DNA from: Thermicanus aegyptius DSM 12793
GTDB taxonomy: Bacteria > Bacillota > Bacilli > Thermicanales > Thermicanaceae
Assembly (NCBI RefSeq): GCF_000510645.1
Contig: NZ_KI783301.1
Coordinates: 3,115,788 to 3,179,787 of the forward strand
DNA length: 64,000 nucleotides
Direction of reading: 5' to 3'
Part shown: positions 51,324-60,434 of the stretch, piece by piece
How the letters are laid out: every line of letters begins with the position of its first letter
Position numbering within the stretch: position 1 is the stretch's first letter
The notes under the pieces: model-generated
Database searches by the model: none
The model's input: only the letters and a program-made list of their open reading frames with translations
Told to the model about the DNA's origin: nothing
Program-made: the position numbers and the translations under genes

Positions 51324-53027
51324 TTGAAAAGAATTTTTATCGTACTCTTGCTGGTGGGGGTGTTGTTTGGCACCATGTATCCTAGTTCTGCATCCAACCG
51401 CCCGACGACGATGGGGCTAAACGGGATGGTAACGACGCCCCATTACTTGGCCTCCCAAGCCGCCTTACGCGTTCTGCAGAATGGGGGTAATGCCGTAGAC
51501 GCCGCGATTAGCGCCGCTTCCACCCTCGCGGTTGTTTATCCTCATATGAATTCCATTGGCGGCGATAATTTTTGGCTCATCTATAATGCAAAAACAAATG
51601 AGCTAAAGGCGCTTAACGCAAGCGGTCGTTCCGGCGAAAAGGCGACGATTTCCTTCTACAAAGAAAAAGGGTTTGAAAAGATTCCCTCCCGGGGATATTT
51701 GGCCGCCAACACGGTCCCCGGTGCCGTGTCCGGCTGGTGGGAAGCCTATCAGTACGCAAACAAGACGATGGGAAATAATCTCCCCTGGAGTCAACTTCTG
51801 GAGACGGCGATCGGGTATGCGGAGAATGGATTTCCCATATCGCCCAGTCAAGAAATGTGGACCAAGATCAATATCGACCCTACCGATTCCGAGTTTCGTA
51901 ATCTTCAAAGATTCGAAGGTTTTAAATCTACCTACTTAAAGCCAAATGGAGAGCCATACAAGACAGGGGAAGTTTTTAAGCAGCCTGACTTGGCGAAAAC
52001 CTTAAAAACCATCGCCCAAAAAGGAGCAGATGCTTTCTACAAAGGGGAAATCGCACAAAAGATCGTCGCTGAACTTCAGGCGAACGGAGGGGTATTAACT
52101 CTGAATGATTTTCAGCAACATACCGCCGACTGGGTCGACCCCATTTCAGTAGACTACCGGGGCTATACCGCCTATAATCTTCCTCCCAATACACAGGGGA
52201 TGGCATCTCTATCGATTTTAAACATCTTAAATCAGTTTGATCTGAAAAAAATCCCGGAGGGCTCCGCCGATTATTATCATCTTTTGGTCGAGGCGACGAA
52301 ACAAGCTTTTGCGGATCGGGATAAATGGCTCACCGATCCGGCCTTTGTAGAGATTCCGGTAAAGGATTTACTGTCAAAACAGCATGGTAAAGATTTGGCG
52401 GCTCGCATTGATATGAAAAAGGCGGCCCAAGTGGTGACCCCCCTCGATCCGAAAGGGGATACGGTCTGGCTAGGCATCGTGGATAAAGAGGGGAATGCGG
52501 TATCCCTTATTCAAAGCATCTATCATGACTACGGATCGGGAATCGTGGTCAAAGGGACGGGCGTATTACTACAAAACCGGGGCAGCTTCTTCTCCCTCGA
52601 TCCTACGCATATTAACCATCTTGAACCGAGGAAAAGAACGTTCCACACCTTAAATCCCGCCATGCTGTTTAAGAATGGAAAACCATACCTTGTTTACGGC
52701 ACCATGGGCGGGGAAGGGCAACCCCAGACACAAGCTTTGCTGGTAACCCGAATTGTGGATTACGGATTTTCCGTGCAGGATGCGATTGAGGCTCCCCGCT
52801 TTTTACACGGCAGAACATGGGGGGCGGCCTCCAATGATTTGAAAATTGAGGGAAGAGTGCCCAAAGAGGTGATTTACGAGTTGGTTCGGAGAGGACATCC
52901 CGTCAATGTCGTAGAAGATTATACGGACACGATGGGACACGCCGGAGCCATCCTGATTGAGCCGAATACCAATGTCAAGTATGGTGGGGCGGATCCCCGT
53001 GGAGATGGAGCCGCGGTGGGTTACTAA
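51324..53027 (+). CDS. ggt: Gamma-glutamyltransferase family Ntn hydrolase
   Basis: A 567-residue secreted precursor. The signal peptide is RIFIVLLLVGVLFGTMYPSS; the N-terminal part has QNGGNAVDAAISAASTLAVV and GGDNFWLIY. The autocatalytic nucleophile is Thr380 in KGDTVWLGIVDKEGNAVSLI; the DTVW form, rather than TTH, is that of YwrD-like members. Later come GSGIVVKGTGVLLQNRGSFF and TMGGEGQPQTQ. It would split or transfer gamma-glutamyl groups from glutathione or polyglutamate. The start is TTG at 51324 after GGAGATGAGGAAGA. Monocistronic with a good terminator. Confidence 0.88.
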   Translation: MKRIFIVLLLVGVLFGTMYPSSASNRPTTMGLNGMVTTPHYLASQAALRVLQNGGNAVDAAISAASTLAVVYPHMNSIGGDNFWLIYNAKTNELKALNASGRSGEKATISFYKEKGFEKIPSRGYLAANTVPGAVSGWWEAYQYANKTMGNNLPWSQLLETAIGYAENGFPISPSQEMWTKINIDPTDSEFRNLQRFEGFKSTYLKPNGEPYKTGEVFKQPDLAKTLKTIAQKGADAFYKGEIAQKIVAELQANGGVLTLNDFQQHTADWVDPISVDYRGYTAYNLPPNTQGMASLSILNILNQFDLKKIPEGSADYYHLLVEATKQAFADRDKWLTDPAFVEIPVKDLLSKQHGKDLAARIDMKKAAQVVTPLDPKGDTVWLGIVDKEGNAVSLIQSIYHDYGSGIVVKGTGVLLQNRGSFFSLDPTHINHLEPRKRTFHTLNPAMLFKNGKPYLVYGTMGGEGQPQTQALLVTRIVDYGFSVQDAIEAPRFLHGRTWGAASNDLKIEGRVPKEVIYELVRRGHPVNVVEDYTDTMGHAGAILIEPNTNVKYGGADPRGDGAAVGY

Positions 53028-53069
53028 TGCATGAACCATGCTGATATAATCCTAACCGTTCATATTGCT

Positions 53070-53100
53070 AAGGCATGATGCTGATGGTCATGCCTTTTTT
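53070..53100 (+). terminator. Terminator of ggt
   Basis: AAGGCATGA and TCATGCCTT flank a nine-base loop, followed by TTTTTT. It also marks the left edge of the A+T-rich island. Confidence 0.85.
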
Positions 53101-53115
53101 CTATGAAAGGACCTT

Positions 53116-53369
53116 CTATTTCCACTTCATTAACTCCTGTACCAATCGATGAACCGTGGTCGACGGATTGTTGGCCTCAGGGTTATAATTACAACACCCA
53201 CCACATCGACATTCACCAAGCGGAAGGAATTAAAATAGTTTGGTTCTGTCTTTGTCCCTTCGCACACAATTAAAAATAGGTCCCGGACTTCACCCTTTTT
53301 CTTTTCTGATCTTTTATACTCACCAAGGTTTCTCAATCTCCCTTTTTTAAATAAATCATCGGTCCCCAT
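53116..53369 (-). pseudogene. RloB-like gene, frameshifted and truncated
   Basis: From ATG at 53369, overlapping the ATPase gene by 14 bp, the frame encodes the RloB N-terminus: KKKGEVRDLFLIVCEGTKTE and PNYFNSFRLVNVDVVGV. The RloB/TOPRIM-like core then needs a frame change near 53172-53180; in the other frame NYNPEANNPSTTVHRLVQEL-type text continues to a TAG at 53116. RloB proteins are about 200 residues, so over half is missing as well. The system partner upstream is also damaged, so this is a decayed pair. Confidence 0.75.
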
Positions 53370-54651
53370 AATTGGCACCATCTTTCTCATCTTGAAAAAA
53401 ATGAAATTGTCCGATATATGGGATGGAACCATATTTACCCTGCAGATAATCTTTTTCGTATGAAGCATCATTTCTTACGTTATAGTCCACAAGGGAATAT
53501 AAATCGGACGCCCCAAACTCATCTTTCTCAGTGAACCAAATTTGATCCCTTCTGAAAAAATTCCTATTCAGGAGATTGGTGTCATGGGAATTAAACAACA
53601 ATTGGGCATTCTTAGGATTGGTTTCCGAATGAAACAAATGAATAATAAATTTTGTTAGAATGGGATGTAACTTCGCATCCAATGCATCCACGAGCAGAAT
53701 GGCTCCATTATCAAGGGTATCAATAATCGGTCCAAATAAAGAAAACAATTTTCTTGTACCCTCAGATTCATGATGAAATAACTGAAATTCCTCATAACCC
53801 ACAAATTGATTCTCTTGATCAAATTTCTTGTGTAAGGTATTTAGGGTAAAGTTTTGAATTCTAAATGTAATTTCCCTCTTTTGACCTCCAGTCAGATTCT
53901 TCATCACATCTTCGATGAAACCTCTCGGAATTTCCTCTTCACCCACTGAAATATCATCGATATCCAAGTTCGCCGCTCGAATTAAATTGATCACCTTCTG
54001 TTTAAAAGGTTCCTCCTTCAACATCCGCCTCGTATAGGAAAAGTAGCCATCTTCCAATCCGGAAATCACATGAAAATTACTAAACCATTTAAGAATCCTC
54101 GATGAAATCTTTCCTTGAAAATTGGCTACGACAGATAAAAATAATGCATTCTCTCGGGTTCTTTTATCCAATCCCACCCCCTCTTCAAAATGTCTGGAGA
54201 TTTCAAAGTGATCCAGTTCTCGAGTAAATAACTCAATTTCTTTTCTTTTGGGAGCATAATACAGCCATTCCCGTTTAACGCTGATGGGATCCACTTCAAA
54301 ACCATATCGGTACAATGTAGTACCATCCAGAAAAACCACTTCAAAAAAACTGGGTTGATCAATGGTGGCGATGTTTAGCCGAAAGCTTTCAACCCCCTCA
54401 ATTTCTTCTCCCACTTGTCCTTCCTTTGAAGAATTCTTGATAAACCGCTTCATAAAAGCCATTGCTTTCAAAAGATTGCTCTTTCCACTTGCATTTGCCC
54501 CGTAAATCACAGCGCTTTTCAACAGACCTAATCCCTTTGGTGTTTTAAAGACATTTGTCTCCTTGTGTTCCTTAATACTTGCCGCCACCATACTTAACGT
54601 TACTTTTTCTCTAAAGGATAAGAAATTCCCTACACTAAATTGAACCAACAT
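53356..54651 (-). CDS. AAA15 family ATPase (RloA / AbiL-type), Walker B glutamate replaced
   Basis: A 431-residue OLD/SMC-like ABC ATPase. The N-terminus FSVGNFLSFREKVTLSMVAA and Walker A YGANASGKSNLLKAM are typical; a helical insert follows, then the signature-like HESEGTRKLFSLFGPII and Walker B. There the family's DELDAKLHP reads DALDAKLHP: codon 323 is GCA (53685-53683) instead of GAA, removing the catalytic glutamate. The tail FNSHDTNLLNRNFFRRDQIW, WFTEKDEFGASDLYSLVDY is intact. RloA-RloB pairs are toxin-like or abortive phage-defence modules. With its partner broken too, this copy is probably inactive. Confidence 0.85.
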   Translation of the reverse strand: MLVQFSVGNFLSFREKVTLSMVAASIKEHKETNVFKTPKGLGLLKSAVIYGANASGKSNLLKAMAFMKRFIKNSSKEGQVGEEIEGVESFRLNIATIDQPSFFEVVFLDGTTLYRYGFEVDPISVKREWLYYAPKRKEIELFTRELDHFEISRHFEEGVGLDKRTRENALFLSVVANFQGKISSRILKWFSNFHVISGLEDGYFSYTRRMLKEEPFKQKVINLIRAANLDIDDISVGEEEIPRGFIEDVMKNLTGGQKREITFRIQNFTLNTLHKKFDQENQFVGYEEFQLFHHESEGTRKLFSLFGPIIDTLDNGAILLVDALDAKLHPILTKFIIHLFHSETNPKNAQLLFNSHDTNLLNRNFFRRDQIWFTEKDEFGASDLYSLVDYNVRNDASYEKDYLQGKYGSIPYIGQFHFFQDEKDGANYGDR

Positions 54652-54896
54652 GATGGATTCCTCCGAAAAATTCTCGAACTTATGAGGTTATTATACCCCA
54701 TTAATCGAAAAAATACACCTTTAATGAGAAAAAGACTCAAATATCCTTTATTATTCACATAAGTGTCAAATAAAACCCACCTACGATCTTCACCGCCTTC
54801 ATGAGATCATCCTCCAAAAAGAATAGAATGGAGGGTTTTTCTTTTTGTCATAATTCTTTTCTTTAGTGATTGATGTGCTTCTTTTATAGATTCACA
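54652..54896. other. Intergenic region inside the island
   Basis: An A+T-rich spacer of 245 bp. It contains a weak hairpin CCTCCA...TGGAGG (54811-54834) followed by TTTTTCTTTTT on the plus strand, with no plus-strand gene upstream of it. Nothing else is recognisable. Confidence 0.35.
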
Positions 54897-55591
54897 TCAC
54901 CGAATGCCTACGCGAATAGCTTCCTGTCCATAGATAAGTTGAAGATGCTTATTTTCTTTTAATTCCTGTTCTACCAATGTAAACTGAAAAGGAAAAAGGC
55001 TTGGTTCCTCGTGAAGATGGTTTACCTCCACCGCCACTTTTCCCGTGGCACGTAGGTAAGCTTCGCAGACCCATTGTTTGACCATTGTATTGGTGATCGG
55101 AATAACCTGTCCGATAAACGCCTTTTCCTTTGGAAGGATAACATTAAGATCCTTCCATGTCTTTAATATTTTCTTTGTAGCCACATTTACTTTTTCTCTT
55201 TCCCCATAAAGTGCGCTCATCTTTCGTCTAATCTGTATCGTTGAAAACTCCCCTTGAATCTGCAGAAGGCGTCCTGCTTGCCCTGCCATTTCACGAAAAT
55301 AGGGATAGGCCATGAGGATAAGTCCCCAATGAAGCATCAGGCGCTCACCTAACGTCGCATCGTCTAAAAGTTCAAGCGCCCGATCGCGTAGGCTTTCATT
55401 TTCAGGCGGTACCAGTACCCAAATTTTAAAAAGAATTGTTCGAGCTTTTTTCGCGCTTCATTTCCTGCAATATCCCACATTACTTTCAAAAGTTGATCGA
55501 GATGGTCAATATCCTTTTCCACAATAAATAGGAGCTTATGGCGTTTTTGACGACTTTGATTCATTAGATCCTTTAAGGTATCATTTAACAT
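54897..55591 (-). pseudogene. Unrecognised gene broken by one frameshift
   Basis: The 5' part starts at ATG 55591 (AAGGAG 7 bases upstream) and encodes LNDTLKDLMNQSRQKRHKLL... to a stop at 55364. The 3' part, in another frame, reads WVLVPPENESLRDRALELLD, DATLGERLMLHWGLILMAYP and on to 54897. The two fit as one protein of about 230 residues if one base is lost in the T/A run near 55430. The middle (IQIRRKMSALYGEREKVNVA, TKKILKTWKDLNVI) looks like a winged helix. Family unknown to me. It may be a real mutation or an assembly error in the homopolymer. Confidence 0.6.
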
Positions 55592-55817
55592 CGCAGTGCT
55601 CCTTGCCGGCAATCATATATAATTGGGTTATGTTGCCTCTTAGGTTGAGAAAGGGAATATAATCATAGATCATCATCCTTTAATCATGAACTACATTGTA
55701 TAAAGGCGATCCAACACTTATCTTATCTTTATCATATCGTGACGATATCCATTTATCAGCAAACTGCCGTTCGATTCTTTTTTTACAAAAATATTATTTC
55801 ATCTATTGTCAATTACG

Positions 55818-57914
55818 TCAGTCATCTGTCGGTAAATCGTCTTTTAAAAAAATCTCTTTGATTTCGTCGGGTATTTGATCAGTGATATTTACTTGGGAAA
55901 TGATCTTTCTTTCTTCATCCAAATTGAGCCAACTTTCGATCTCCTGGATCCTAAGATCCTTAGGAATATGTTCGTTTGCCATAGGTCTACCAAGGGTTTT
56001 TTCCAAATAGTTTATTTTTTTTCCAATCTGCCTTCGGATCGCTTCAGGTGGCGGGAAACGCAACCAATTCAATTCCTTGATCTGCTGAGATTCATACCTT
56101 ATATAGCAATTATTAATCCAAATTTTTTGATCAAGTCGGTGAATCTCTCTTAAAAGTTCTAGAAGGAGCCTCCTTCTTACACCTCCGAGATGGAAGATCA
56201 ATGTATCCGATCCGGTGTTGATTCGAGGCCAAAGCTCTTTCTCAAGCTTTAAGTACCATCTTAGGATGAGCGCATGTTCCGTCGATTTATTTCCGGAAGA
56301 GAAATAACTCCAATCTTCTTTACTCTCCTCCGGTTTTCGAAATGAAGCATCTCCCTTCAATGGCTGAACTGCAATGTTTCGATCGGTAACTGTCCGGATG
56401 TTAAAAATTTTACCGGCAACTTGTATGATATTTCCACCGTTATAGTTAACATCCTTCGCGATCCTTTCGCCGCTTCTTTCATCGATGATCTCATATCCAT
56501 AACTACCCTCAATATTGGAATGGATCATCCCTTGTATTCCCCTATCCAACCATTCTTCCGAAAGGCATATTCCTCGCTCATCTTCTACTAATTCCTCCCG
56601 ATCAAGGAGATAATCGATCATGAATGTTCCAATTTCGTCTTCCGATAAATGATTCACAAAGCGAATAAGTTGATCACGATTTCGATATCTTATAGGAGAT
56701 TGAAAGATATATGAAAAAATCTGTTGACGTATTACGGCGTAATTTTTCCCTTTTACACCCGTTCCAAGCCAAGAGATCTTTGCCGCTTCTACCATCGCTT
56801 TATGTATGAACTGATTGAGATCAGTGGAAGAGAAAAGGATTACCCTCGTTCGATTGGTGCGCCGATTCCCTCTTCCTATCCGCTGTAAGAAAGAAGGAAT
56901 ATCTGGTGCTGGGTCATCAAGCATGACCAGATCGATATCGCCAATATCGATCCCGAGTTCTAAAGTAGACGTGGCAACGATCAGCACCTTCTCCCGATAT
57001 CGAATTGCCTCTTCCGCCTCCTCCCTCAGTCTCTTGCTAAGGCTACCATGATGGGGATAAACTTGATATCCATCTTTCTCTAAGCGGCGATTTAACAGAC
57101 GGGAAAGATGATCTACGCGCTGACGGGAATTACAAAATAGCAGAATCTTCGCCGGACGATCGAGGTTACGAATGTAAGCCGCTATCTCGTGATCGATCCG
57201 TTGAGAAACGGGGCGAATTTCCGCCTCAATCTCCCGTTGGCCCGGATGAATTAACTTCTTGCCTGAAGGTAAATAAGCCTTCAAGATTTCATCCGGTTCA
57301 GGAACCGTAGCGCTTAATGCGATGATTTGCACCTCTTTAGATTTGCTCCATCGCTTATTCTGCGCCTCAACTCTCAACCTCCGCAACCGCTCTATCAACC
57401 AGCGAATCTGCTCTCCACGAGCAGTACCATGGAATAGATGTACTTCATCCAACACAACGGCAACTACATGCGCCAATAGGTGGCCAAATTGGTTAGGCAG
57501 TTTTCCTCTGCACAGCATGCTGTCAAATGATTCCGGTGTCGTAAGAAGTAAATGTGGGGGGCGTCTTAGATTGCTCTTATATTCTCCTGTTCTCCTTTGA
57601 ATCTGTAAGCCAAGGGAAGAGACAGGAGGTTCTAACCGTTGATACAGATCATTTACTAAGGCGCGCGTCGGGGAAATGTAAAGGATGGTCCACGCCTCAT
57701 CGCGGTCTATATACCTATCGATGAGCGGAGCACAAGCCGCCTCTGTCTTTCCGCTCGCCGTGGCTGCGCATACCAGTAAATCCTCCCCCTCTAAAATGAG
57801 GGGGATTGCCCTTCTCTGTACCGGAGTAAGTCGTCCAAATCTCTGAAAAAAAGCATGCCAAGTGTGCACTAAACGGTTATGAATTTGTCGATCTTCATAC
57901 AGTTCCTCTTTCAT
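55818..57914 (-). CDS. Superfamily 2 DEAD/DEVH helicase, BrxHI/Lhr-like
   Basis: A 698-residue helicase. Motifs in order: Q motif RLTPVQRRAIPLILEG, I ATASGKTEA, Ia SPTRALVNDLYQRL, Ib TTPESFDSML, II LDEVHLFHG (DEVH), III ALSATVPEP, IV ILLFCNSRQRVDHL, V VATSTLELGIDIGDIDLVML and VI RIGRGNRR. The accessory C-terminal half of about 300 residues resembles the Lhr-like helicase BrxHI of type II BREX. It overlaps the upstream BrxD-like gene by 20 bp, reproducing the BREX brxD-brxHI order. Predicted to translocate on DNA. No nuclease motif is visible. Confidence 0.85.
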   Translation of the reverse strand: MKEELYEDRQIHNRLVHTWHAFFQRFGRLTPVQRRAIPLILEGEDLLVCAATASGKTEAACAPLIDRYIDRDEAWTILYISPTRALVNDLYQRLEPPVSSLGLQIQRRTGEYKSNLRRPPHLLLTTPESFDSMLCRGKLPNQFGHLLAHVVAVVLDEVHLFHGTARGEQIRWLIERLRRLRVEAQNKRWSKSKEVQIIALSATVPEPDEILKAYLPSGKKLIHPGQREIEAEIRPVSQRIDHEIAAYIRNLDRPAKILLFCNSRQRVDHLSRLLNRRLEKDGYQVYPHHGSLSKRLREEAEEAIRYREKVLIVATSTLELGIDIGDIDLVMLDDPAPDIPSFLQRIGRGNRRTNRTRVILFSSTDLNQFIHKAMVEAAKISWLGTGVKGKNYAVIRQQIFSYIFQSPIRYRNRDQLIRFVNHLSEDEIGTFMIDYLLDREELVEDERGICLSEEWLDRGIQGMIHSNIEGSYGYEIIDERSGERIAKDVNYNGGNIIQVAGKIFNIRTVTDRNIAVQPLKGDASFRKPEESKEDWSYFSSGNKSTEHALILRWYLKLEKELWPRINTGSDTLIFHLGGVRRRLLLELLREIHRLDQKIWINNCYIRYESQQIKELNWLRFPPPEAIRRQIGKKINYLEKTLGRPMANEHIPKDLRIQEIESWLNLDEERKIISQVNITDQIPDEIKEIFLKDDLPTDD

Positions 57915-59199
57915 TTCCTATTCTCCTTGGCGGCCCATATCGTCGATCTAATTCATGCATAAAACTTTTGATAAAATCTCTGATCACACCATTGTTCTGG
58001 TATATGCGATCGGCAAATCGGCTTATGATCTCCTGCATTAGATCGGTATCATTTTCAATCGGTATGAAATAGGCTTCCTTGTAAAGATCCGTTATCTCTC
58101 TCCCAAGTGCAATTAACTCATCGAGCTTATAATAGGGTAATTCGTATGGCCTCCCCCCGCTTTTTTCGACCAAATGATCGATGACCTGATTGATCTCGGA
58201 ATCATCCTCAACCGTTGCAAAAATGAGCGCAAAAGGAGCATTCGGGTACTCATCTTTTTGATCCTCAAAGTAACTCCACAACCGATCCAGCAGCATGATT
58301 GCCTTTCTCCGTTCACTAGGAGGGAGAATTGAAGATTCAACTTCCACTTCATCAATCGTGATGACCAACCCTTTCCTTCCTATGAGGCGAGCCAGATATG
58401 CATAACCGATTAAGGCTTTGAGAAACTCTTCCACCTGTGAACTTCGGGTAAAGACGGGCATTACTTCGATCCCTCTACCCGAAAACCACGGATATTTACG
58501 GATTTGATCTTTTATTATCCTTATAGAATCAACCTCATCATTACCCGATAGAACCTTTTCAACATCTTCAGCCAGTTCCTCTCTTAAGTTAGTTTGCTGA
58601 ATCTGTTTTATCAAATCATAATTCGCGCCAAGCCAATCCTCCTGGCGAAATAGATGCGGTTTCGGATTTCCATTGTGGATCGTATGGAAAAACAACTCAT
58701 ATAACGGAATCTCTGTTTCAAAATCTTTTCCCTTCAGGGTTCGAGCAATCTCACCAAACAATTTGCTCGGCTTCGCTAAGCTAATATGCTGCCCGTCAAC
58801 TTCGGCACTTGCGATTAAAAATCCTCTTTGATAGGCAATATATCTTGTGATTTCAAGGGCATGGCTTTTCCCCGTGCCGAATGGCCCATGAATTACCGAC
58901 ACGGTTGGTTGGGAATATTCCAATCGATCTAGATGGAAATCAACCCATTCTTTGAGCAGACCGTATCCGATGGTAAGACGCTCGATTTCCTCTTGAGGCA
59001 CCAAGCCAAACCGCAATGCCTCAATCGTTTTTTTACGGGACAAGTTCCCCTTTGGTACATCAAGATCTTCTATCGAAGCCGGAAACTTATACTGATTGTA
59101 ATTTTCAAGTGCCAGATGGACTTGATTCCCGTTTATTTCTTTAATAATCCCGTATCCCAACTGTTTGTGTTTCACTCTCATTCCTATTTTCCATTCCAT
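57895..59199 (-). CDS. BREX-type P-loop ATPase (BrxD/DUF2791-like) with N-terminal SH3-like domain
   Basis: A 434-residue ATPase. Residues 1-45 (GMRVKHKQLGYGIIKEINGN) resemble the small KOW/SH3-like nucleic-acid contact domain found on some helicases. From residue 55 it follows BrxD: KTIEALRFGLVPQEEIERLT, GYGLLKEWVD, Walker A HGPFGTGKSHALEI and Walker B GLVITIDEVEVE. Near residue 310 ALIFATVEDDSEIN carries the sensor-like region. BrxD is an AAA-type ATPase of BREX phage defence. Coupled to the following helicase gene (20-bp overlap) and 6 bp from the next ATPase gene. Confidence 0.82.
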   Translation of the reverse strand: MEWKIGMRVKHKQLGYGIIKEINGNQVHLALENYNQYKFPASIEDLDVPKGNLSRKKTIEALRFGLVPQEEIERLTIGYGLLKEWVDFHLDRLEYSQPTVSVIHGPFGTGKSHALEITRYIAYQRGFLIASAEVDGQHISLAKPSKLFGEIARTLKGKDFETEIPLYELFFHTIHNGNPKPHLFRQEDWLGANYDLIKQIQQTNLREELAEDVEKVLSGNDEVDSIRIIKDQIRKYPWFSGRGIEVMPVFTRSSQVEEFLKALIGYAYLARLIGRKGLVITIDEVEVESSILPPSERRKAIMLLDRLWSYFEDQKDEYPNAPFALIFATVEDDSEINQVIDHLVEKSGGRPYELPYYKLDELIALGREITDLYKEAYFIPIENDTDLMQEIISRFADRIYQNNGVIRDFIKSFMHELDRRYGPPRRIGNERGTV

Positions 59200-59205
59200 T
59201 TCCCG

Positions 59206-60414
59206 CTACACCTCATCTTCAACAGTGGCTCTTGTGGCCAATATCTCTTTTTTCCCCGGTAAAAGGGATAACAGATATGTACAAGTCCGTTTTACCAATT
59301 CTCGACGATTGCTACTTGAGTATTCACTTTCAATCGTCTCCGTTACGATATCAACGATCTTACGATTGATCTCTTCTTGCGAAACGATGATCTCCTGAGA
59401 AAAGTAGGAAAGGAATACACCGGTCAGCTTAGATGCAATCGATTTAAGATCCTGTATGGGATCGCCACGCTTCGCTAAGTCTATGACGGGGGCATATGTG
59501 TTCCCATCAAAAAAGCCCATTCCAGGACCTGGATCTGCCAGCCTTTGCTGCAATGCGGCGAAATTCTCCATTTTCTCGATCATATCGGGGGTAAGCGCAT
59601 AAACGATGAATACGGCTCCATTCCGTAGCTCGACTAAGGAGTTAAGTTGACTCATCAATAGAGAATGAATTCTCGCTACCTTCTTGCGTTCCACTTGAAA
59701 CCCCTGTTCCGCTTCATCAAAGGTAACCACAGTCCCTTGAAACCCCGCGTGCTTGATAAACTGGAACAATGAATGGAGCATACGTTGTGCATAGCGGTTC
59801 TGTTCATTGCCGGAGATAGGAGATAACCCTAAATCCCTGGCCAAATGTTTATTTCCAATCTCGCCACTCAGCCAACGTAGAATCGGTTCCAGTTCAATCT
59901 CATTCTCTCCATAGATTGCTAGAAAAGCTCGTTTCATCAGTTTGCCATATTCATTTAATTTAAATTGATACTTGTCTAATCCATTGATCCATTGAAAAAA
60001 TAAATCTTCTAAAGCATTCGTACTATCTTTTTCCTTGCGTTCTTTAATTTGCAAAAGCAGCTCCTTTAAGCCATATGTTTCATTATTCGTGGTAAGATTC
60101 CTGATCACCTCTTGATATACGACGAGTGTCTTCGTAAAATCGATCTCTTTATTTAATGTTACTTTACTCGTAACGCAATCCCTCTCTCGCGCCAATTCCA
60201 TCAGATGGTTGATAAAATGAGTTTTGCCTGAACCGAATGGTCCCACCACAAACTTCTGATCGGATTCTCCTCTAGAAAATCTCTCTTTTAAGTAGATTTG
60301 ATCTAATCGCGCAAATAATTCCTCACTTCCGGCGGTAAATTGGATGACTCTATTCTCCGGGGCCGTCCCATACGCCGCCATATTCTCAAAGGTCGTAAGG
60401 ATAGATTCCCTCAT
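59206..60414 (-). CDS. Second BREX-type P-loop ATPase (DUF2791-like)
   Basis: A 402-residue ATPase: ENRVIQFTAGSEELFARLDQ, Walker A VGPFGSGKTHFINHLMELAR, Walker B TVVTFDEAEQGFQVERKKV, and FIVYALTPDMIEKM near the sensor. It shares the fold and motif spacing of the BrxD-like neighbour but little detailed sequence, so the duplication is old. No PglZ, PglX or BrxL is seen beside it. The Gln-Gly after the Walker B acids (DEAEQG) is characteristic of the DUF2791 group. Confidence 0.75.
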   Translation of the reverse strand: MRESILTTFENMAAYGTAPENRVIQFTAGSEELFARLDQIYLKERFSRGESDQKFVVGPFGSGKTHFINHLMELARERDCVTSKVTLNKEIDFTKTLVVYQEVIRNLTTNNETYGLKELLLQIKERKEKDSTNALEDLFFQWINGLDKYQFKLNEYGKLMKRAFLAIYGENEIELEPILRWLSGEIGNKHLARDLGLSPISGNEQNRYAQRMLHSLFQFIKHAGFQGTVVTFDEAEQGFQVERKKVARIHSLLMSQLNSLVELRNGAVFIVYALTPDMIEKMENFAALQQRLADPGPGMGFFDGNTYAPVIDLAKRGDPIQDLKSIASKLTGVFLSYFSQEIIVSQEEINRKIVDIVTETIESEYSSSNRRELVKRTCTYLLSLLPGKKEILATRATVEDEV

Positions 60415-60434
60415 CTCCCAACTCTCCCTTCCAT

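Noticed and set aside
54811-54850. Plus-strand hairpin with T-run in the island spacer
   Set aside because: The stem is only six base pairs with a 12-base loop and there is no plus-strand gene before it, so I do not call it a terminator.
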